A DNA stretch of 44,903 bases, from contig CAUJHQ010000032.1 in NCBI GenBank assembly GCA_963204815.1, positions 1 to 44,903 on the forward strand, read 5' to 3'. The notes under the pieces were generated by a model that was given only the letters and a program-made list of their open reading frames with translations, had not been told where the DNA came from and searched no databases. This document shows positions 9,037 to 17,794 of the stretch, piece by piece. Made by a program: the position numbers and the translations under genes. This DNA is from Pseudomonadota bacterium. Its GTDB lineage: Bacteria > Pseudomonadota > Gammaproteobacteria > Burkholderiales > Burkholderiaceae_C. The stretch's first letter is position 1; each line of letters opens with the position of its first letter.

Positions 9037-9788
9037 TGACCTTGCCGACGAGCCGGCTCGAGGCCGAACACCTGCAGAAGAGCTACGGCGCCCGCAAGGT
9101 GGTGAAGGACGTGCACCTCGCGGTGGGCGCCGGCGAGGTGGTCGGCCTGCTGGGCCCGAACGGCGCCGGCAAGACCACCACCTTCTACATGGTCGTCGGC
9201 CTCGTGCGGGCCGACGAAGGCGAGATCCGCATCGACGGCAAGCCGGTGCAGCGGCTGCCGATCCACCAGCGCTCGCGCCTGGGGCTGAGCTACCTGCCGC
9301 AGGAGGCGTCGATCTTCCGCAAGCTCACGGTGGAGGAGAACATCCGCGCCGTGCTGGAGCTGCAGGTCGGCGCCGACGGCCGGCCGCTGGCCAAGGCCGT
9401 CATCGACGAGCTGCTCGTCAAGCTGCTGCACGACCTGTCGATCGAGAAGCTGCGCGACAGCCCCGCGCCGGCGCTGTCCGGCGGCGAGCGGCGGCGGGTG
9501 GAGATCGCGCGCGCGCTGGCGACGCAGCCGCGCTTCATCCTGCTCGACGAGCCCTTCGCCGGCGTCGACCCGATCGCCGTCATCGAGATCCAGCGCATCA
9601 TCGCCTTCCTCAAGTCGCGCGGCATCGGCGTGCTGATCACCGACCACAACGTGCGCGAGACGCTGGGCATCTGCGACCGCGCCTACATCATTTCCGAGGG
9701 CAGCGTGCTTGCGGAAGGCACCCCTCAAGAGATCATCGAGAACGCCGAAGTCCGCAAGGTGTACCTCGGCGAGCACTTCCGGATGTGA
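9036..9788 (+). CDS. lptB: LPS export ABC transporter ATP-binding protein LptB
   Basis: A 250-residue cytoplasmic ATPase that powers LPS extraction with LptF/LptG. Seen: Walker [19 protein letters not shown]-loop [13 protein letters not shown], signature [15 protein letters not shown], Walker [14 protein letters not shown], and the switch His in [10 protein letters not shown]. The family's C-terminal [13 protein letters not shown] is present. It overlaps lptA by one base and is followed after 6 bases by rpoN, the conserved lptA-lptB-rpoN order of beta- and gammaproteobacteria. Confidence 0.97.
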   Translation: MTLPTSRLEAEHLQKSYGARKVVKDVHLAVGAGEVVGLLGPNGAGKTTTFYMVVGLVRADEGEIRIDGKPVQRLPIHQRSRLGLSYLPQEASIFRKLTVEENIRAVLELQVGADGRPLAKAVIDELLVKLLHDLSIEKLRDSPAPALSGGERRRVEIARALATQPRFILLDEPFAGVDPIAVIEIQRIIAFLKSRGIGVLITDHNVRETLGICDRAYIISEGSVLAEGTPQEIIENAEVRKVYLGEHFRM

Positions 9789-9794
9789 CCTGAC

Positions 9795-11312
9795 ATGAAG
9801 CCCTCGCTTCAGGTCCGCCTGTCCCAGCATCTGGCGCTGACGCCGCAGCTCCAGCAGTCGATCCGCCTGCTGCAGCTGTCCACGCTCGAGCTGCACCAGG
9901 AAGTCGAGCAGATGCTCGAGCAGAACCCCTTCCTCGAGGTCGAGGAAGACGCCGGCACGCCCTACGACGCCCCCGCCGAGCGCAGCACCAGCCCCACCAC
10001 CGCCGCCGAACGCGACGAGGCGCCCGACGCGCCCGACGCCGGCGAGGCCGTGAAGGAAGTCAGCGGCGAGGACTTCGGCACCACCGAGCGCGACGACTGG
10101 GAGAACGGCACCGAGGCCGACGACTTCGACGGCATCCGCGAGACGCCGGGCAACGCCCCCTCCGGCGACGGCGACGGCGACGACCTGGAGGCGCACGACC
10201 GCCGCGCCGAGGTCGGCTCGCTGGCCGACCACCTGCGCGCGCAGATCGCCGGCATGCGCCTGTCCGACGAGGACCGCGCCGCGCTGCACGTGCTGATCGA
10301 GTCGCTCGACGCCGACGGCTACCTCGCCGACCCGCTGTCGGAGATCGGCGACCGCCTGGCCGAGATGCTGGACGTGGCCGGTGCCGACGAGCGCGAAGCG
10401 CTGCAGGACCGCCTGCAGTGCGCGCTGCGCTGGCTGCAGAGCCTGGAACCCACCGGCGTCGGTGCGCGCTCGCTGTCCGAATGCCTGGTGCTGCAGCTGC
10501 GCGCCACGCCGGCCTGCGTGGCGCGCGAAGTGGCGGTGCGCATCTGCGAGCAGCACCTGGACCTGCTCGCCCGGCGCGACGTGAAGAAGCTGACGGCCGC
10601 CACCGGCGCCGACGAGACGCTGCTGCGGCTGGCGCAGGGCCTCATCGTCGCCTGCGAGCCCAAGCCGGGGCGGCCGTTCGCCGCCGCAGAGTCGAACATC
10701 ATCGTGCCGGACGTCGTCGTGCAACGCTCCGGGCGCGGCTTCAAGGTCGTGCTCAACCCCGACGTGATGCCCAAGCTGCGCATCAACGATCTCTATGCGC
10801 AGGCCATCCGCGGCCAGCGCGGCACCGGCGGCGGCATGAGCTCGCGGCTGCAGGAGGCGCGCTGGTTCATGAAGAACATCCAGCAGCGCTTCGACACCAT
10901 CCTGCGCGTCAGCAAGGCCATCGTCGAGCGCCAGAAGAGCTTCTTCACGCACGGCGCGATCGCGATGAAGCCGCTCGTGCTGCGCGAGATCGCCGACGAG
11001 CTGGGCCTGCACGAGAGCACCATCTCGCGCGTGACCACCGCGAAGTACATGGCGACGCCGCAGGGCACCTTCGAGCTGAAGTACTTCTTCGGCTCCAGCC
11101 TCAACACCGAAGCCGGCGGCAACGCCAGCAGCACCGCGGTGCGGGCGCTCATCCAGCAGCTGGTGGCGGCCGAAGACGCCAACAAGCCGCTGTCGGATAG
11201 CCAGCTCTCGCAGATGCTGGAGGAGCAGGGCATCCACGTCGCCCGCCGCACGGTGGCGAAGTACCGCGAGGCGCTGAAGATCGCACCCGCCTCGCTGCGC
11301 CGGAACATCTGA
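9795..11312 (+). CDS. rpoN: RNA polymerase sigma-54 factor
   Basis: A 505-residue sigma-54, which directs RNA polymerase to -24/-12 promoters that need an enhancer-binding ATPase. The Gln/Leu-rich activator-contact region I is at residues 1-50 (LALTPQLQQSIRLLQLST). Acidic region II follows (about 50-135), then the core-binding domain. The DNA-binding part has the helix-turn-helix LREIADELGLHESTISRV. The RpoN box ARRTVAKYREALKI sits about nine residues before the C-terminus. The region II insert is long and acidic but within family variation. The stop overlaps the next ATG by one base. Confidence 0.97.
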   Translation: MKPSLQVRLSQHLALTPQLQQSIRLLQLSTLELHQEVEQMLEQNPFLEVEEDAGTPYDAPAERSTSPTTAAERDEAPDAPDAGEAVKEVSGEDFGTTERDDWENGTEADDFDGIRETPGNAPSGDGDGDDLEAHDRRAEVGSLADHLRAQIAGMRLSDEDRAALHVLIESLDADGYLADPLSEIGDRLAEMLDVAGADEREALQDRLQCALRWLQSLEPTGVGARSLSECLVLQLRATPACVAREVAVRICEQHLDLLARRDVKKLTAATGADETLLRLAQGLIVACEPKPGRPFAAAESNIIVPDVVVQRSGRGFKVVLNPDVMPKLRINDLYAQAIRGQRGTGGGMSSRLQEARWFMKNIQQRFDTILRVSKAIVERQKSFFTHGAIAMKPLVLREIADELGLHESTISRVTTAKYMATPQGTFELKYFFGSSLNTEAGGNASSTAVRALIQQLVAAEDANKPLSDSQLSQMLEEQGIHVARRTVAKYREALKIAPASLRRNI

Positions 11313-12511
11313 TGGCCCAACTCTTCCTGCCCTGCGCCGGCGGCGTCGAGGCGCTGCTGGCCGACGAGGCTTCGCGCATCGCCGGCCAGCGCGCGGAAGC
11401 CGGCCGCGGCGGCGTCTGGGTCGAAGGCGACGAGCGCACGGCGATGGCGCTCAACCTCGAGAGCCGCCTCGCCCAGCGCGTGCTGTGGCCGCTCATCGAA
11501 GGGCGCTACCGCGACGAACACGACCTCTACGACATCGCGCGCCGCGTGCCCTGGACCGACTGGATCACGCCCGAGCAGACGCTGCGCGTGGACACCAGCG
11601 CCGTGCGCTCGCCGCTGCGCAGCCTGAACTTCGCCGCGCTGCGCATCAAGGACGCGGTGTGCGACGTGCTGCGCGACGCCACCGGCGCGCGCCCCAGCGT
11701 CGACACGCAGCGCCCGGACCTGCCGATCGCGCTGTTCGTCGGCCCGGAAGACGCCACGCTCTACATCGACCTCTCCGGCGAGGCGCTCTTCAAGCGCGGC
11801 TGGCGCGACGCGAAGGGCGAGGCACCGCTGAAGGAAACGCTCGCCGCCGCGATGCTGGCCGCCGCCGGCTGGCAGGGGCGCGAGGAAGACGGCCCGCTGT
11901 TCGACCCCTGCTGCGGCGCCGGCACGATCGCCATCGAAGCGGCGCAGATCGCCTGCGGCATCGCCCCCGGCATCCAGCGCCGCTTCGCCTTCGAGCGCCT
12001 GCTGCCCTTCAAGCCGCACCAGGCGGCCTGGCGCGAGATGCAGCGCGAGGCGAAGGCGCGCGTGCACGCGCCGAAGGTGCCGCTCTTTGCCGGCGACGTG
12101 AGCTTCCGCATGACCGACTTCGCGGCGCGCAACGCCGAACGCGCCGGTGTCGCGAAGGCGATCGAGTTCAAGACTGCCGACGCGCTGCAGCGCCACGCCC
12201 CCGCGCCACACGGCACGCTGATGCTGAACCCGCCCTACGGCGAGCGCATCGGCGCCAAGGGCCAGGGCACCGACCGCACGCAGGGCCAGGCCTTCGAAGG
12301 CGGCGGCACGCCGGCGGAGTTCTTCTCCACGCTGGCGGGCCACTGGAAGCGCCACTACGCGGGCTGGACGGCCTGGGTGCTGTCGCCCGAGATGAAGCTG
12401 CCGTCGCTGATGCGGCTGAAGGAAAGCCGGCGCGTGCCGATGTGGAATGGCCCCATCGAGTGCCGGCTGTTCCGGTTCGACATGGTGGCGGGCTCGAACA
12501 AGGAGGTGTGA
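11312..12511 (+). CDS. THUMP-domain class I SAM-dependent RNA methyltransferase (RlmL-like)
   Basis: A 399-residue protein with an N-terminal THUMP RNA-binding region (about 1-160) and a Rossmann methyltransferase domain (about 170-390). Seen are SAM-binding motif I DPCCGAGTIAIEAA and catalytic motif IV NPPYGER, the signature of N2-guanine methyltransferases. It resembles the N-terminal half of E. coli RlmKL (m2G2445 of 23S rRNA) and the single-domain RlmL proteins; the RlmK half is absent. The exact target base is inferred. It is translationally coupled to rpoN (TGATG). Confidence 0.9.
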   Translation: MAQLFLPCAGGVEALLADEASRIAGQRAEAGRGGVWVEGDERTAMALNLESRLAQRVLWPLIEGRYRDEHDLYDIARRVPWTDWITPEQTLRVDTSAVRSPLRSLNFAALRIKDAVCDVLRDATGARPSVDTQRPDLPIALFVGPEDATLYIDLSGEALFKRGWRDAKGEAPLKETLAAAMLAAAGWQGREEDGPLFDPCCGAGTIAIEAAQIACGIAPGIQRRFAFERLLPFKPHQAAWREMQREAKARVHAPKVPLFAGDVSFRMTDFAARNAERAGVAKAIEFKTADALQRHAPAPHGTLMLNPPYGERIGAKGQGTDRTQGQAFEGGGTPAEFFSTLAGHWKRHYAGWTAWVLSPEMKLPSLMRLKESRRVPMWNGPIECRLFRFDMVAGSNKEV

Positions 12512-12512
12512 G

Positions 12513-13160
12513 ATGGCCAAGACCCTGAAGATCGATTTCGTCTCCGACGTCGCGTGCCCCTGGTGCGCCGTCGGCCTGAGCGCGCTCGACCGCGCGGCCG
12601 AGCGCCTGGCCGGCGAGGTCGAGCTCGACATGCATTTCCGCCCCTTCGAGCTGAACCCGCAGATGGCGCCGGAGGGCGAGGACGTCGACGAGCACCTCGC
12701 GCGCAAGTACGGCCGCACGAAGGAGGAGTTCGCCGCCGCGCGCGCCGCCATCCGCGAGCGCGGCGCCGCGGTGGGCTTCACGTTCGGCGAGCGTTCGCGC
12801 ATCTGGAACACCTTCGACGCGCACCGCCTGCTGCACTGGGCCGGGCTCGAAGGCGCGGCGAAGCAGCACGCGCTGAAGATGGCACTGCTGCAGGCCTACC
12901 ACGGCGAGGGCCGCAACCCGAGCGACCCCGAAGTGCTGGCCAGCGTCGTGGCCTCGGTCGGCCTGGACGAAGCGCGCGCGCGCGAGATCCTCGAAGGCGA
13001 CGAGTTCGCCGACCTCGTGCGCGCCGAGGAACAGCGCTGGCTGCGCATGGGCATCAACTCGGTGCCGGCGGTCGTCATCAACGAACGCCACCTCATCAGC
13101 GGCGGCCAGCCGCCCGAGGTGTTCGAGCAGGCGCTGCGCGAGATCGCGGCCGGCGTCTAG
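12513..13160 (+). CDS. FrnE-like DsbA-family oxidoreductase
   Basis: A 215-residue cytoplasmic thioredoxin-fold protein without a signal peptide. The redox motif is C15-P-W-C18 near the N-terminus (SDVACPWCAVG), with an inserted helical domain and a cis-Pro loop NSVPAVVIN. This is the FrnE / 2-hydroxychromene-2-carboxylate isomerase-like branch of the DsbA family; in FrnE proteins the CXXC supports disulfide isomerase or reductase activity in oxidative stress. A strong ribosome-binding site (AAGGAGGTG) overlaps the end of the preceding methyltransferase gene. Its TAG stop shares bases with the TAG of the convergent amidase. The substrate is unknown. Confidence 0.9.
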   Translation: MAKTLKIDFVSDVACPWCAVGLSALDRAAERLAGEVELDMHFRPFELNPQMAPEGEDVDEHLARKYGRTKEEFAAARAAIRERGAAVGFTFGERSRIWNTFDAHRLLHWAGLEGAAKQHALKMALLQAYHGEGRNPSDPEVLASVVASVGLDEARAREILEGDEFADLVRAEEQRWLRMGINSVPAVVINERHLISGGQPPEVFEQALREIAAGV

Positions 13161-14659
13161 GTCGCCGCGCCGGCGATCGCCGGCAGGCGGTCGAACCAGG
13201 GCTGGTCCTGCTCCAGTTCGGCCGCCAGCTGCAGCAGCGTGGCCTCGTCGCCCATGCGGCCGACGAACTGCACGCCCAGCGGGAGGCCGTCGGCGGTCCA
13301 GTGCAGCGGCACGCTCATCGCCGGCGTGCCGGTCAGGTTGGCGAGCTGCGTGAACGGGTAGGGCGTGAGGTTGTCGATCGCGATCTGCTCGATCGTGCCC
13401 TTGAGGACGCCGGTCTTCGCCAGCAGCCCGAGCAGCCCGGTGTTCAGCAGCAGCTTCAGCACCGCCTGCTGCGTGGCGGGCGGGTCGACCTCGCCGTGGC
13501 GCAGCGGCGGGCAGGCCAGCGTGGGCGTGAGCCAGACGTCGAAGCGCTGCTGGAACGCGGCCAGCTGGCGCGCGAAGCCGTTCCAGCCGACCAGGTGGCC
13601 CGTGAGCGTGCCGGCGCCGACGCTCTGGCCGAGCACCGCCATCACCATCGTCAGCAGTTCGAAGTCGCCGCGCTTCGCGCCCATCGACATCGCCCAGCCC
13701 ACGGTGGCCGGGATCTGCCCGAAGTACAGGTGCAGGAAGCTCTGCGCGAGCGCACGGCCATCGATCGGCGGCGCCGCTTCCTCGACGTGGTGGCCCAGCG
13801 CCTCGAGCCGGCGCGCCGCGTGCTGCACCGCGGCCACCGCCTCGGCGTGCACCGGCGTGCCGATCGGCGACACCGCGCTGAAGGCCACGCGCAGGCGCGG
13901 CGGCGGACGCTGCAGCGCGCTGACGAAAGGCTCGGCCGGCTTCGCGGTGACGAAGGGGTCGCCCGGTTCGGGGCCGCAGAGCACGTCCAGCGCGAGCGCG
14001 CTGTCGCGCACGCTGCGCGAGATGACGCCTTCGCTGCAGGCACCGAACCAGACCTCGCCGATGCCCGGCCCGTTGGAGATGCGCCCGCGCGAAGGCTTCA
14101 GCGCGAACAGGCCGCAGCAGGCGGCGGGAATGCGCAGCGAGCCGCCGCCGTCGTTGCCGCCGGCCATCGGCACCACGCCGGCGGCGACCGCGGCGGCCGA
14201 GCCGCCGCTGGAGCCGCCCGCCACGTGCGCCGCGTTCCACGGGTTGTGGACGCGGCCGTTGGCGCGCGAGTCGCTCACGCCCTTCAGCCCCATCTCGGGC
14301 AGGTTGGTCTTGCCGAAGACCACCGCGCCGGCGTCGAGCAGGCGGCGCAGTGCGAACGCATGCTCGGTCGGCACGATCTTCGCGAAGCCGGCGCTGCCGT
14401 AGCCGGTGGGCACGCCCGCGACGTCGAGCACGCTGTCCTTCACCAGCATCGGCACGCCGGCGAGCGGGCCTTGCGGCGGCCGCGCGAGCTGCTGCGCCGC
14501 CAGCGCCTCGAGCGGCCGCACCAGCGCGTTCAACGCCGGCTGCACGCGCGCCGCCTGCGCACGCGCCAGCGCCAGCAGCTCGGCCGCGCTCGTCTCGCCG
14601 CGCGCGACGCGGGCGGCCAGCGCGGTGGCGTCGAGCGTCAGGTAGTCGGCGTGGCGCAA
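13157..14659 (-). CDS. Amidase (amidase-signature family)
   Basis: A 500-residue enzyme of the amidase-signature family, hydrolysing an unidentified amide. The Ser-cisSer-Lys triad is complete: K74 (MLVKDS), cis-Ser S150 in AGGSSGGSAAAVA and nucleophile S174 in NDGGGSLRIPAA. The 24-residue spacing S150-S174 equals that of FAAH (S217-S241). It is not GatA: no gatB or gatC is nearby, and the C-terminal part resembles the broad 6-aminohexanoate-cyclic-dimer-hydrolase-like group. No ATG or GTG fits the N-terminus; the best start is the TTG at 14659, 7 bases after the YidB-like stop, implying translational coupling. The start is therefore uncertain by a few codons. Confidence 0.9.
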   Translation of the reverse strand: MRHADYLTLDATALAARVARGETSAAELLALARAQAARVQPALNALVRPLEALAAQQLARPPQGPLAGVPMLVKDSVLDVAGVPTGYGSAGFAKIVPTEHAFALRRLLDAGAVVFGKTNLPEMGLKGVSDSRANGRVHNPWNAAHVAGGSSGGSAAAVAAGVVPMAGGNDGGGSLRIPAACCGLFALKPSRGRISNGPGIGEVWFGACSEGVISRSVRDSALALDVLCGPEPGDPFVTAKPAEPFVSALQRPPPRLRVAFSAVSPIGTPVHAEAVAAVQHAARRLEALGHHVEEAAPPIDGRALAQSFLHLYFGQIPATVGWAMSMGAKRGDFELLTMVMAVLGQSVGAGTLTGHLVGWNGFARQLAAFQQRFDVWLTPTLACPPLRHGEVDPPATQQAVLKLLLNTGLLGLLAKTGVLKGTIEQIAIDNLTPYPFTQLANLTGTPAMSVPLHWTADGLPLGVQFVGRMGDEATLLQLAAELEQDQPWFDRLPAIAGAAT

Positions 14660-14666
14660 GCCGCGG

Positions 14667-15086
14667 TCAGCGCTGCAGCAGCGAACCGAGCAGCCCGCCC
14701 AGGTCGCCCAGCCCGCCGGAAGGCAGCTGGCCGTTGGGGGTGAGCTTGTCCACCACCTGCGGCAGGATCTGCGACAGCTGGCCGGCGACGTCGGCCTGCG
14801 GCATGCCGAGCTGCTGCGCGAGCTGGCCGAGCGTGTCCTGGCCGAGCACGCCGCCCAGCTGTTCGGCCGACACCGGCAGGTTCTGGCCGGTCGACACCCA
14901 CGACTGCACGGCGTCACCCAGCCCGCCCTGCTGCAACTGATTCACCAGCCCGGCCAGACCGCCGAGCCCGCCGCCGTTCTGCCCGAGCATGCCGATGACG
15001 GCGTTCAGCAGTTCGGCCTGGCCGCCGCCACCGCCGCCACCACCCGCCTGGCCCAGAGCCCCCACCACCGAATCGAGCAGACCCAT
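14667..15086 (-). CDS. YidB-like DUF937 protein
   Basis: A 139-residue Gly/Leu/Gln-rich protein beginning MGLLDSVVGALGQ, with a poly-Gly stretch at about residues 14-22. The YidB/DUF937 core follows (QLGGVLGQDTLGQLAQQLGM, then VAGQLSQILPQVVDKLTPNG). The family has no known biochemical function; DUF937 folds as a small helical bundle. The ATG at 15086 has a GGAG 9 bases upstream. It precedes the amidase by 7 bases on the same strand. Confidence 0.88.
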   Translation of the reverse strand: MGLLDSVVGALGQAGGGGGGGGQAELLNAVIGMLGQNGGGLGGLAGLVNQLQQGGLGDAVQSWVSTGQNLPVSAEQLGGVLGQDTLGQLAQQLGMPQADVAGQLSQILPQVVDKLTPNGQLPSGGLGDLGGLLGSLLQR

Positions 15087-15152
15087 CGCACAACTCCATG
15101 CAAGCTTGAAGGAAGCGGCGATTCTGGCCGCCACCCCCGGAGCGCACAAGCT

Positions 15153-15863
15153 TCAGGCGCCGAAGCCCGCCCAGGCCAGCAGCGCGAGCGGCGCCGTCTC
15201 GGCACGCAGGATGCGCGCGCCCAGTCCCACCGGCTCGAAGCCGGCGGCGCGCGCGGCCTCTTCCTCGGCCGGTGCGAGGCCGCCCTCCGGGCCGCTCAGG
15301 GCGCACAGCGGGCCGTCGAGCCGCGGCGGGCCCAGCGGCGCGGCGCCCGGCGCCAGCACCAGGCGGCGGCCCGCGGGCGCGCCGTCGGCGAGCCAGCGCG
15401 CCAGCGGCCACACGGGTTCGACGACCGGCACGCGGGCGCGACCGCACTGCTCGCTGGCGGCGACGGCGATGGCCTGCCAGTGCTCGCGCTTGCGCTCGGC
15501 GCGCTCGCCGGCCAGGCGCAGCACCGAGCGTTCGCAGACCAGCGGCTGCAGGCGCGCGACGCCGAGCTCGGTGGCCTTTTCCACCAGCCAGTCCATGCGC
15601 TCGTTGGCCGGCATGCCGACCGCCAGCGTCACCGGCCAGGGCAGCTCACGGTCCACCGCTTGCGGCGCGCCGACGCGCACCTGCACGTCGTGCCGGCCCA
15701 TCGCGGTGACTTCGGCCGGCCAGTCGGCGCCGGCGCCGTCGAACAGCACGAGCGCGTCGCCCGGCTGCACGCGGCGCACCTGAGCGTGGCGGGCGGCGCC
15801 GGGCGGCAGCGCGAACGCGGCGCCTTCGGCCAGCGGGTGTTCGACGAAGAGACGCAGCGTCAT
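15153..15863 (-). CDS. rsmE: 16S rRNA m3U1498 methyltransferase RsmE
   Basis: A 236-residue SPOUT-class methyltransferase that N3-methylates U1498 of 16S rRNA. An N-terminal PUA-like domain (LRLFVEHPLAEGAAFALPPG) is followed by the knotted SAM-binding domain with ALSGPEGGLAPAEE and LGARILRAETAPLALLA, the family signatures. The ATG at 15863 is used here; an in-frame GTG at 15869 is an alternative. A perfect 6-bp hairpin (15864-15879) abuts the ATG. fadD ends 35 bases upstream on the same strand. Confidence 0.95.
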   Translation of the reverse strand: MTLRLFVEHPLAEGAAFALPPGAARHAQVRRVQPGDALVLFDGAGADWPAEVTAMGRHDVQVRVGAPQAVDRELPWPVTLAVGMPANERMDWLVEKATELGVARLQPLVCERSVLRLAGERAERKREHWQAIAVAASEQCGRARVPVVEPVWPLARWLADGAPAGRRLVLAPGAAPLGPPRLDGPLCALSGPEGGLAPAEEEAARAAGFEPVGLGARILRAETAPLALLAWAGFGA

Positions 15864-15879
15864 CGGCACGAGTGTGCCG
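15864..15879 (-). promoter_or_regulatory. Hairpin between fadD and rsmE
   Basis: CGGCAC and GTGCCG form a perfect 6-bp stem with a 4-base loop directly before the rsmE ATG and 18 bases after the fadD stop. It may be a weak terminator or processing site, or it may cover the rsmE start. There is no T-run. Confidence 0.3.
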
Positions 15880-15897
15880 CAGCGCCGCCGCGCGGCG

Positions 15898-17565
15898 TCA
15901 GCCGCGCAGCTCGCGGCGCAGGATCTTGCCCACCGGCGTCTTCGGCAGGTCGGTGCGGAACTCGACCAGCTTGGGCCGCTTGTAGCCGGTGAGGTTGGCC
16001 TCGCAGAAGGCGCGCACGTCGGCCTCGGTGATGGCGGGGTCCTTCTTGACGATGACGACCTTCACCGCTTCGCCGGCCTTCTCGTCGGGCACGCCGACGG
16101 CGGCGCACTCGAGCACGCCCGGCATCTGCGTGATGACGTCCTCGACCTCGTTCGGGTACACGTTGAAGCCCGAGACCAGGATCATGTCCTTCTTGCGGTC
16201 GACGATCTTGAAGTAGCCGCGCTCGTCGACCGTGCCGATGTCGCCGGTGCGGAAGAAGCCGTCGGCCGTCATGACCTTCGCGGTCTCGTCGGGCCGCTGC
16301 CAGTAGCCGGCCATCACCTGCGGGCCGCGGATCGCGATCTCGCCCGGCACGCCGGGGGGCGCCTCGTGGCCTTCGTCGTCGAGCAGCTTGAGTTCGGTGC
16401 TCGGCATCGGCAGGCCGATGTTGCCGCTGTAGGCGGTGCTGTCGACCGGGTTGCAGGTGGCCGACGGGCTGGTCTCGCTCAAGCCGTAGCCCTCGCAGAT
16501 GGGGCAGCCGGTCTTCTCGAGCCACAGGCGTGCGGTGGCCTGCTGCACCGCCATGCCGCCGCCGACGCTGATCTTCAGGTGGCTCCAGTCGACCTTGTCG
16601 AAGTCGGGGTGGTTGGCGAGCGCGTTGAACAGCGTGCTCACCGCCGGGAAGCTGTGGAACTTGTGCTGCGACAGTTCCTTCAGGGTGGCCGGGAAGTCGC
16701 GCGCGTTCGGGATCAGGATGTTGCAGCCGCCCATGCGCATGGACAGCATCATGTTCGTGTTGAAGCCGAAGATGTGGTACAGCGGCAGCGCGCAGATGGT
16801 GACGATCTGCTCGCCCGGCGGGATCTTCTTCAGCGCCGGCTGGTACCAGGCCTCGGCCTGCAGCACGTTGGCCACGAGGTTGCGATGCAGCAGGATCGCG
16901 CCCTTGCTGACGCCCGTGGTGCCGCCGGTGTACTGCAGCACGGCGATGTCGTCGGGGCCGACCTTCGGCTCGGTCAGCGCCTTGCGCCGGCCCTGCGAGA
17001 GCGCGTCCTTGAAGCGCACCGCGCCGGGGATGTCGTAGGCCGGCACCATCTTCTTCACGTTGCGCACGACGTGATTGACGATGGCACCCTTGATCAGGCC
17101 GAGCATGTCGCCCATCGCGGCGACGACGACCTTCTTCGTCGGCACGGCGTCGAACACCTTCTGCAGCGTGGCGGCGAAGTTCTCGAGGATGACGATCGCC
17201 TTCGCGCCCGAGTCCTTGAGCTGGTGCTCGAGTTCGCGCGGCGTGTACAGCGGGTTCACGTTGACGACGACGAAGCCGGCACGCAGCACGGCCGCCACCG
17301 CCACCGGGTACTGCGGCACGTTGGGCATCATCAGCGCGACGCGGTCACCGCGTGCCAGCCCCAGCCCCTGCAGGTAGGCCGCGAGCGCGCGCGACGCGTC
17401 GTCGACCTGCCCGAAGGTCACCGTGCGGCCCATGAACTTGTAGGCCGGCAGGTCGCGGTACTTGCGGAAGCTCTCCTCGACCAGCGCGACGAGCGACGGA
17501 TAGAGGTCGGTCTTCACCTCCGCGGGCACGCCCTCGGGGTATTGCTTCAGCCAGACCTTCTCCAT
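15898..17565 (-). CDS. fadD: Long-chain fatty-acid--CoA ligase
   Basis: A 555-residue adenylate-forming enzyme that activates fatty acids to acyl-CoA at the inner membrane. Seen: the ATP/AMP P-loop YTGGTTGVSKGAILLHRN, A5 motif EGYGLSETSP, GFFRTGDIGTV, hinge DRKKDMILVSGFNVYPNEVE and the C-terminal catalytic Lys in PVGKILRREL. Length and motif set are those of proteobacterial FadD. The ATG at 17565 has an AGAGGAG ribosome-binding site. It is upstream of rsmE on the same strand; no other beta-oxidation genes are adjacent. Medium- or aromatic-acid specificity cannot be excluded. Confidence 0.93.
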   Translation of the reverse strand: MEKVWLKQYPEGVPAEVKTDLYPSLVALVEESFRKYRDLPAYKFMGRTVTFGQVDDASRALAAYLQGLGLARGDRVALMMPNVPQYPVAVAAVLRAGFVVVNVNPLYTPRELEHQLKDSGAKAIVILENFAATLQKVFDAVPTKKVVVAAMGDMLGLIKGAIVNHVVRNVKKMVPAYDIPGAVRFKDALSQGRRKALTEPKVGPDDIAVLQYTGGTTGVSKGAILLHRNLVANVLQAEAWYQPALKKIPPGEQIVTICALPLYHIFGFNTNMMLSMRMGGCNILIPNARDFPATLKELSQHKFHSFPAVSTLFNALANHPDFDKVDWSHLKISVGGGMAVQQATARLWLEKTGCPICEGYGLSETSPSATCNPVDSTAYSGNIGLPMPSTELKLLDDEGHEAPPGVPGEIAIRGPQVMAGYWQRPDETAKVMTADGFFRTGDIGTVDERGYFKIVDRKKDMILVSGFNVYPNEVEDVITQMPGVLECAAVGVPDEKAGEAVKVVIVKKDPAITEADVRAFCEANLTGYKRPKLVEFRTDLPKTPVGKILRRELRG

Positions 17566-17794
17566 TCCCGCTCCTCTGTGACAGGCGATTCTGACGGAGG
17601 GGTCACCCGCGGCGGATCAGGGGATTCGATAGCGCGGTCGACTCAGGGTAATCGCGGAGGGCCGCGCCTGCGTATGCGTTCCGCCGTTCATAGGTGCGCG
17701 TTCGCGGGGGCGGCACGCGCGCCGGCAGCGCGCATGATCGACCCCATCACTTTCGGATCGCCTCGATGCACGACACGCTGAACGGGAGGCAGCG

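Noticed and set aside
8706..11237. 843-codon minus-strand frame opposite lptA, lptB and rpoN
   Set aside because: Antisense shadow of three well-identified genes; no recognisable domain.
13157..14659. GatA (glutamyl-tRNA amidotransferase subunit A)
   Set aside because: The amidase motifs match, but gatB and gatC are absent and the C-terminal part is not GatA-like.
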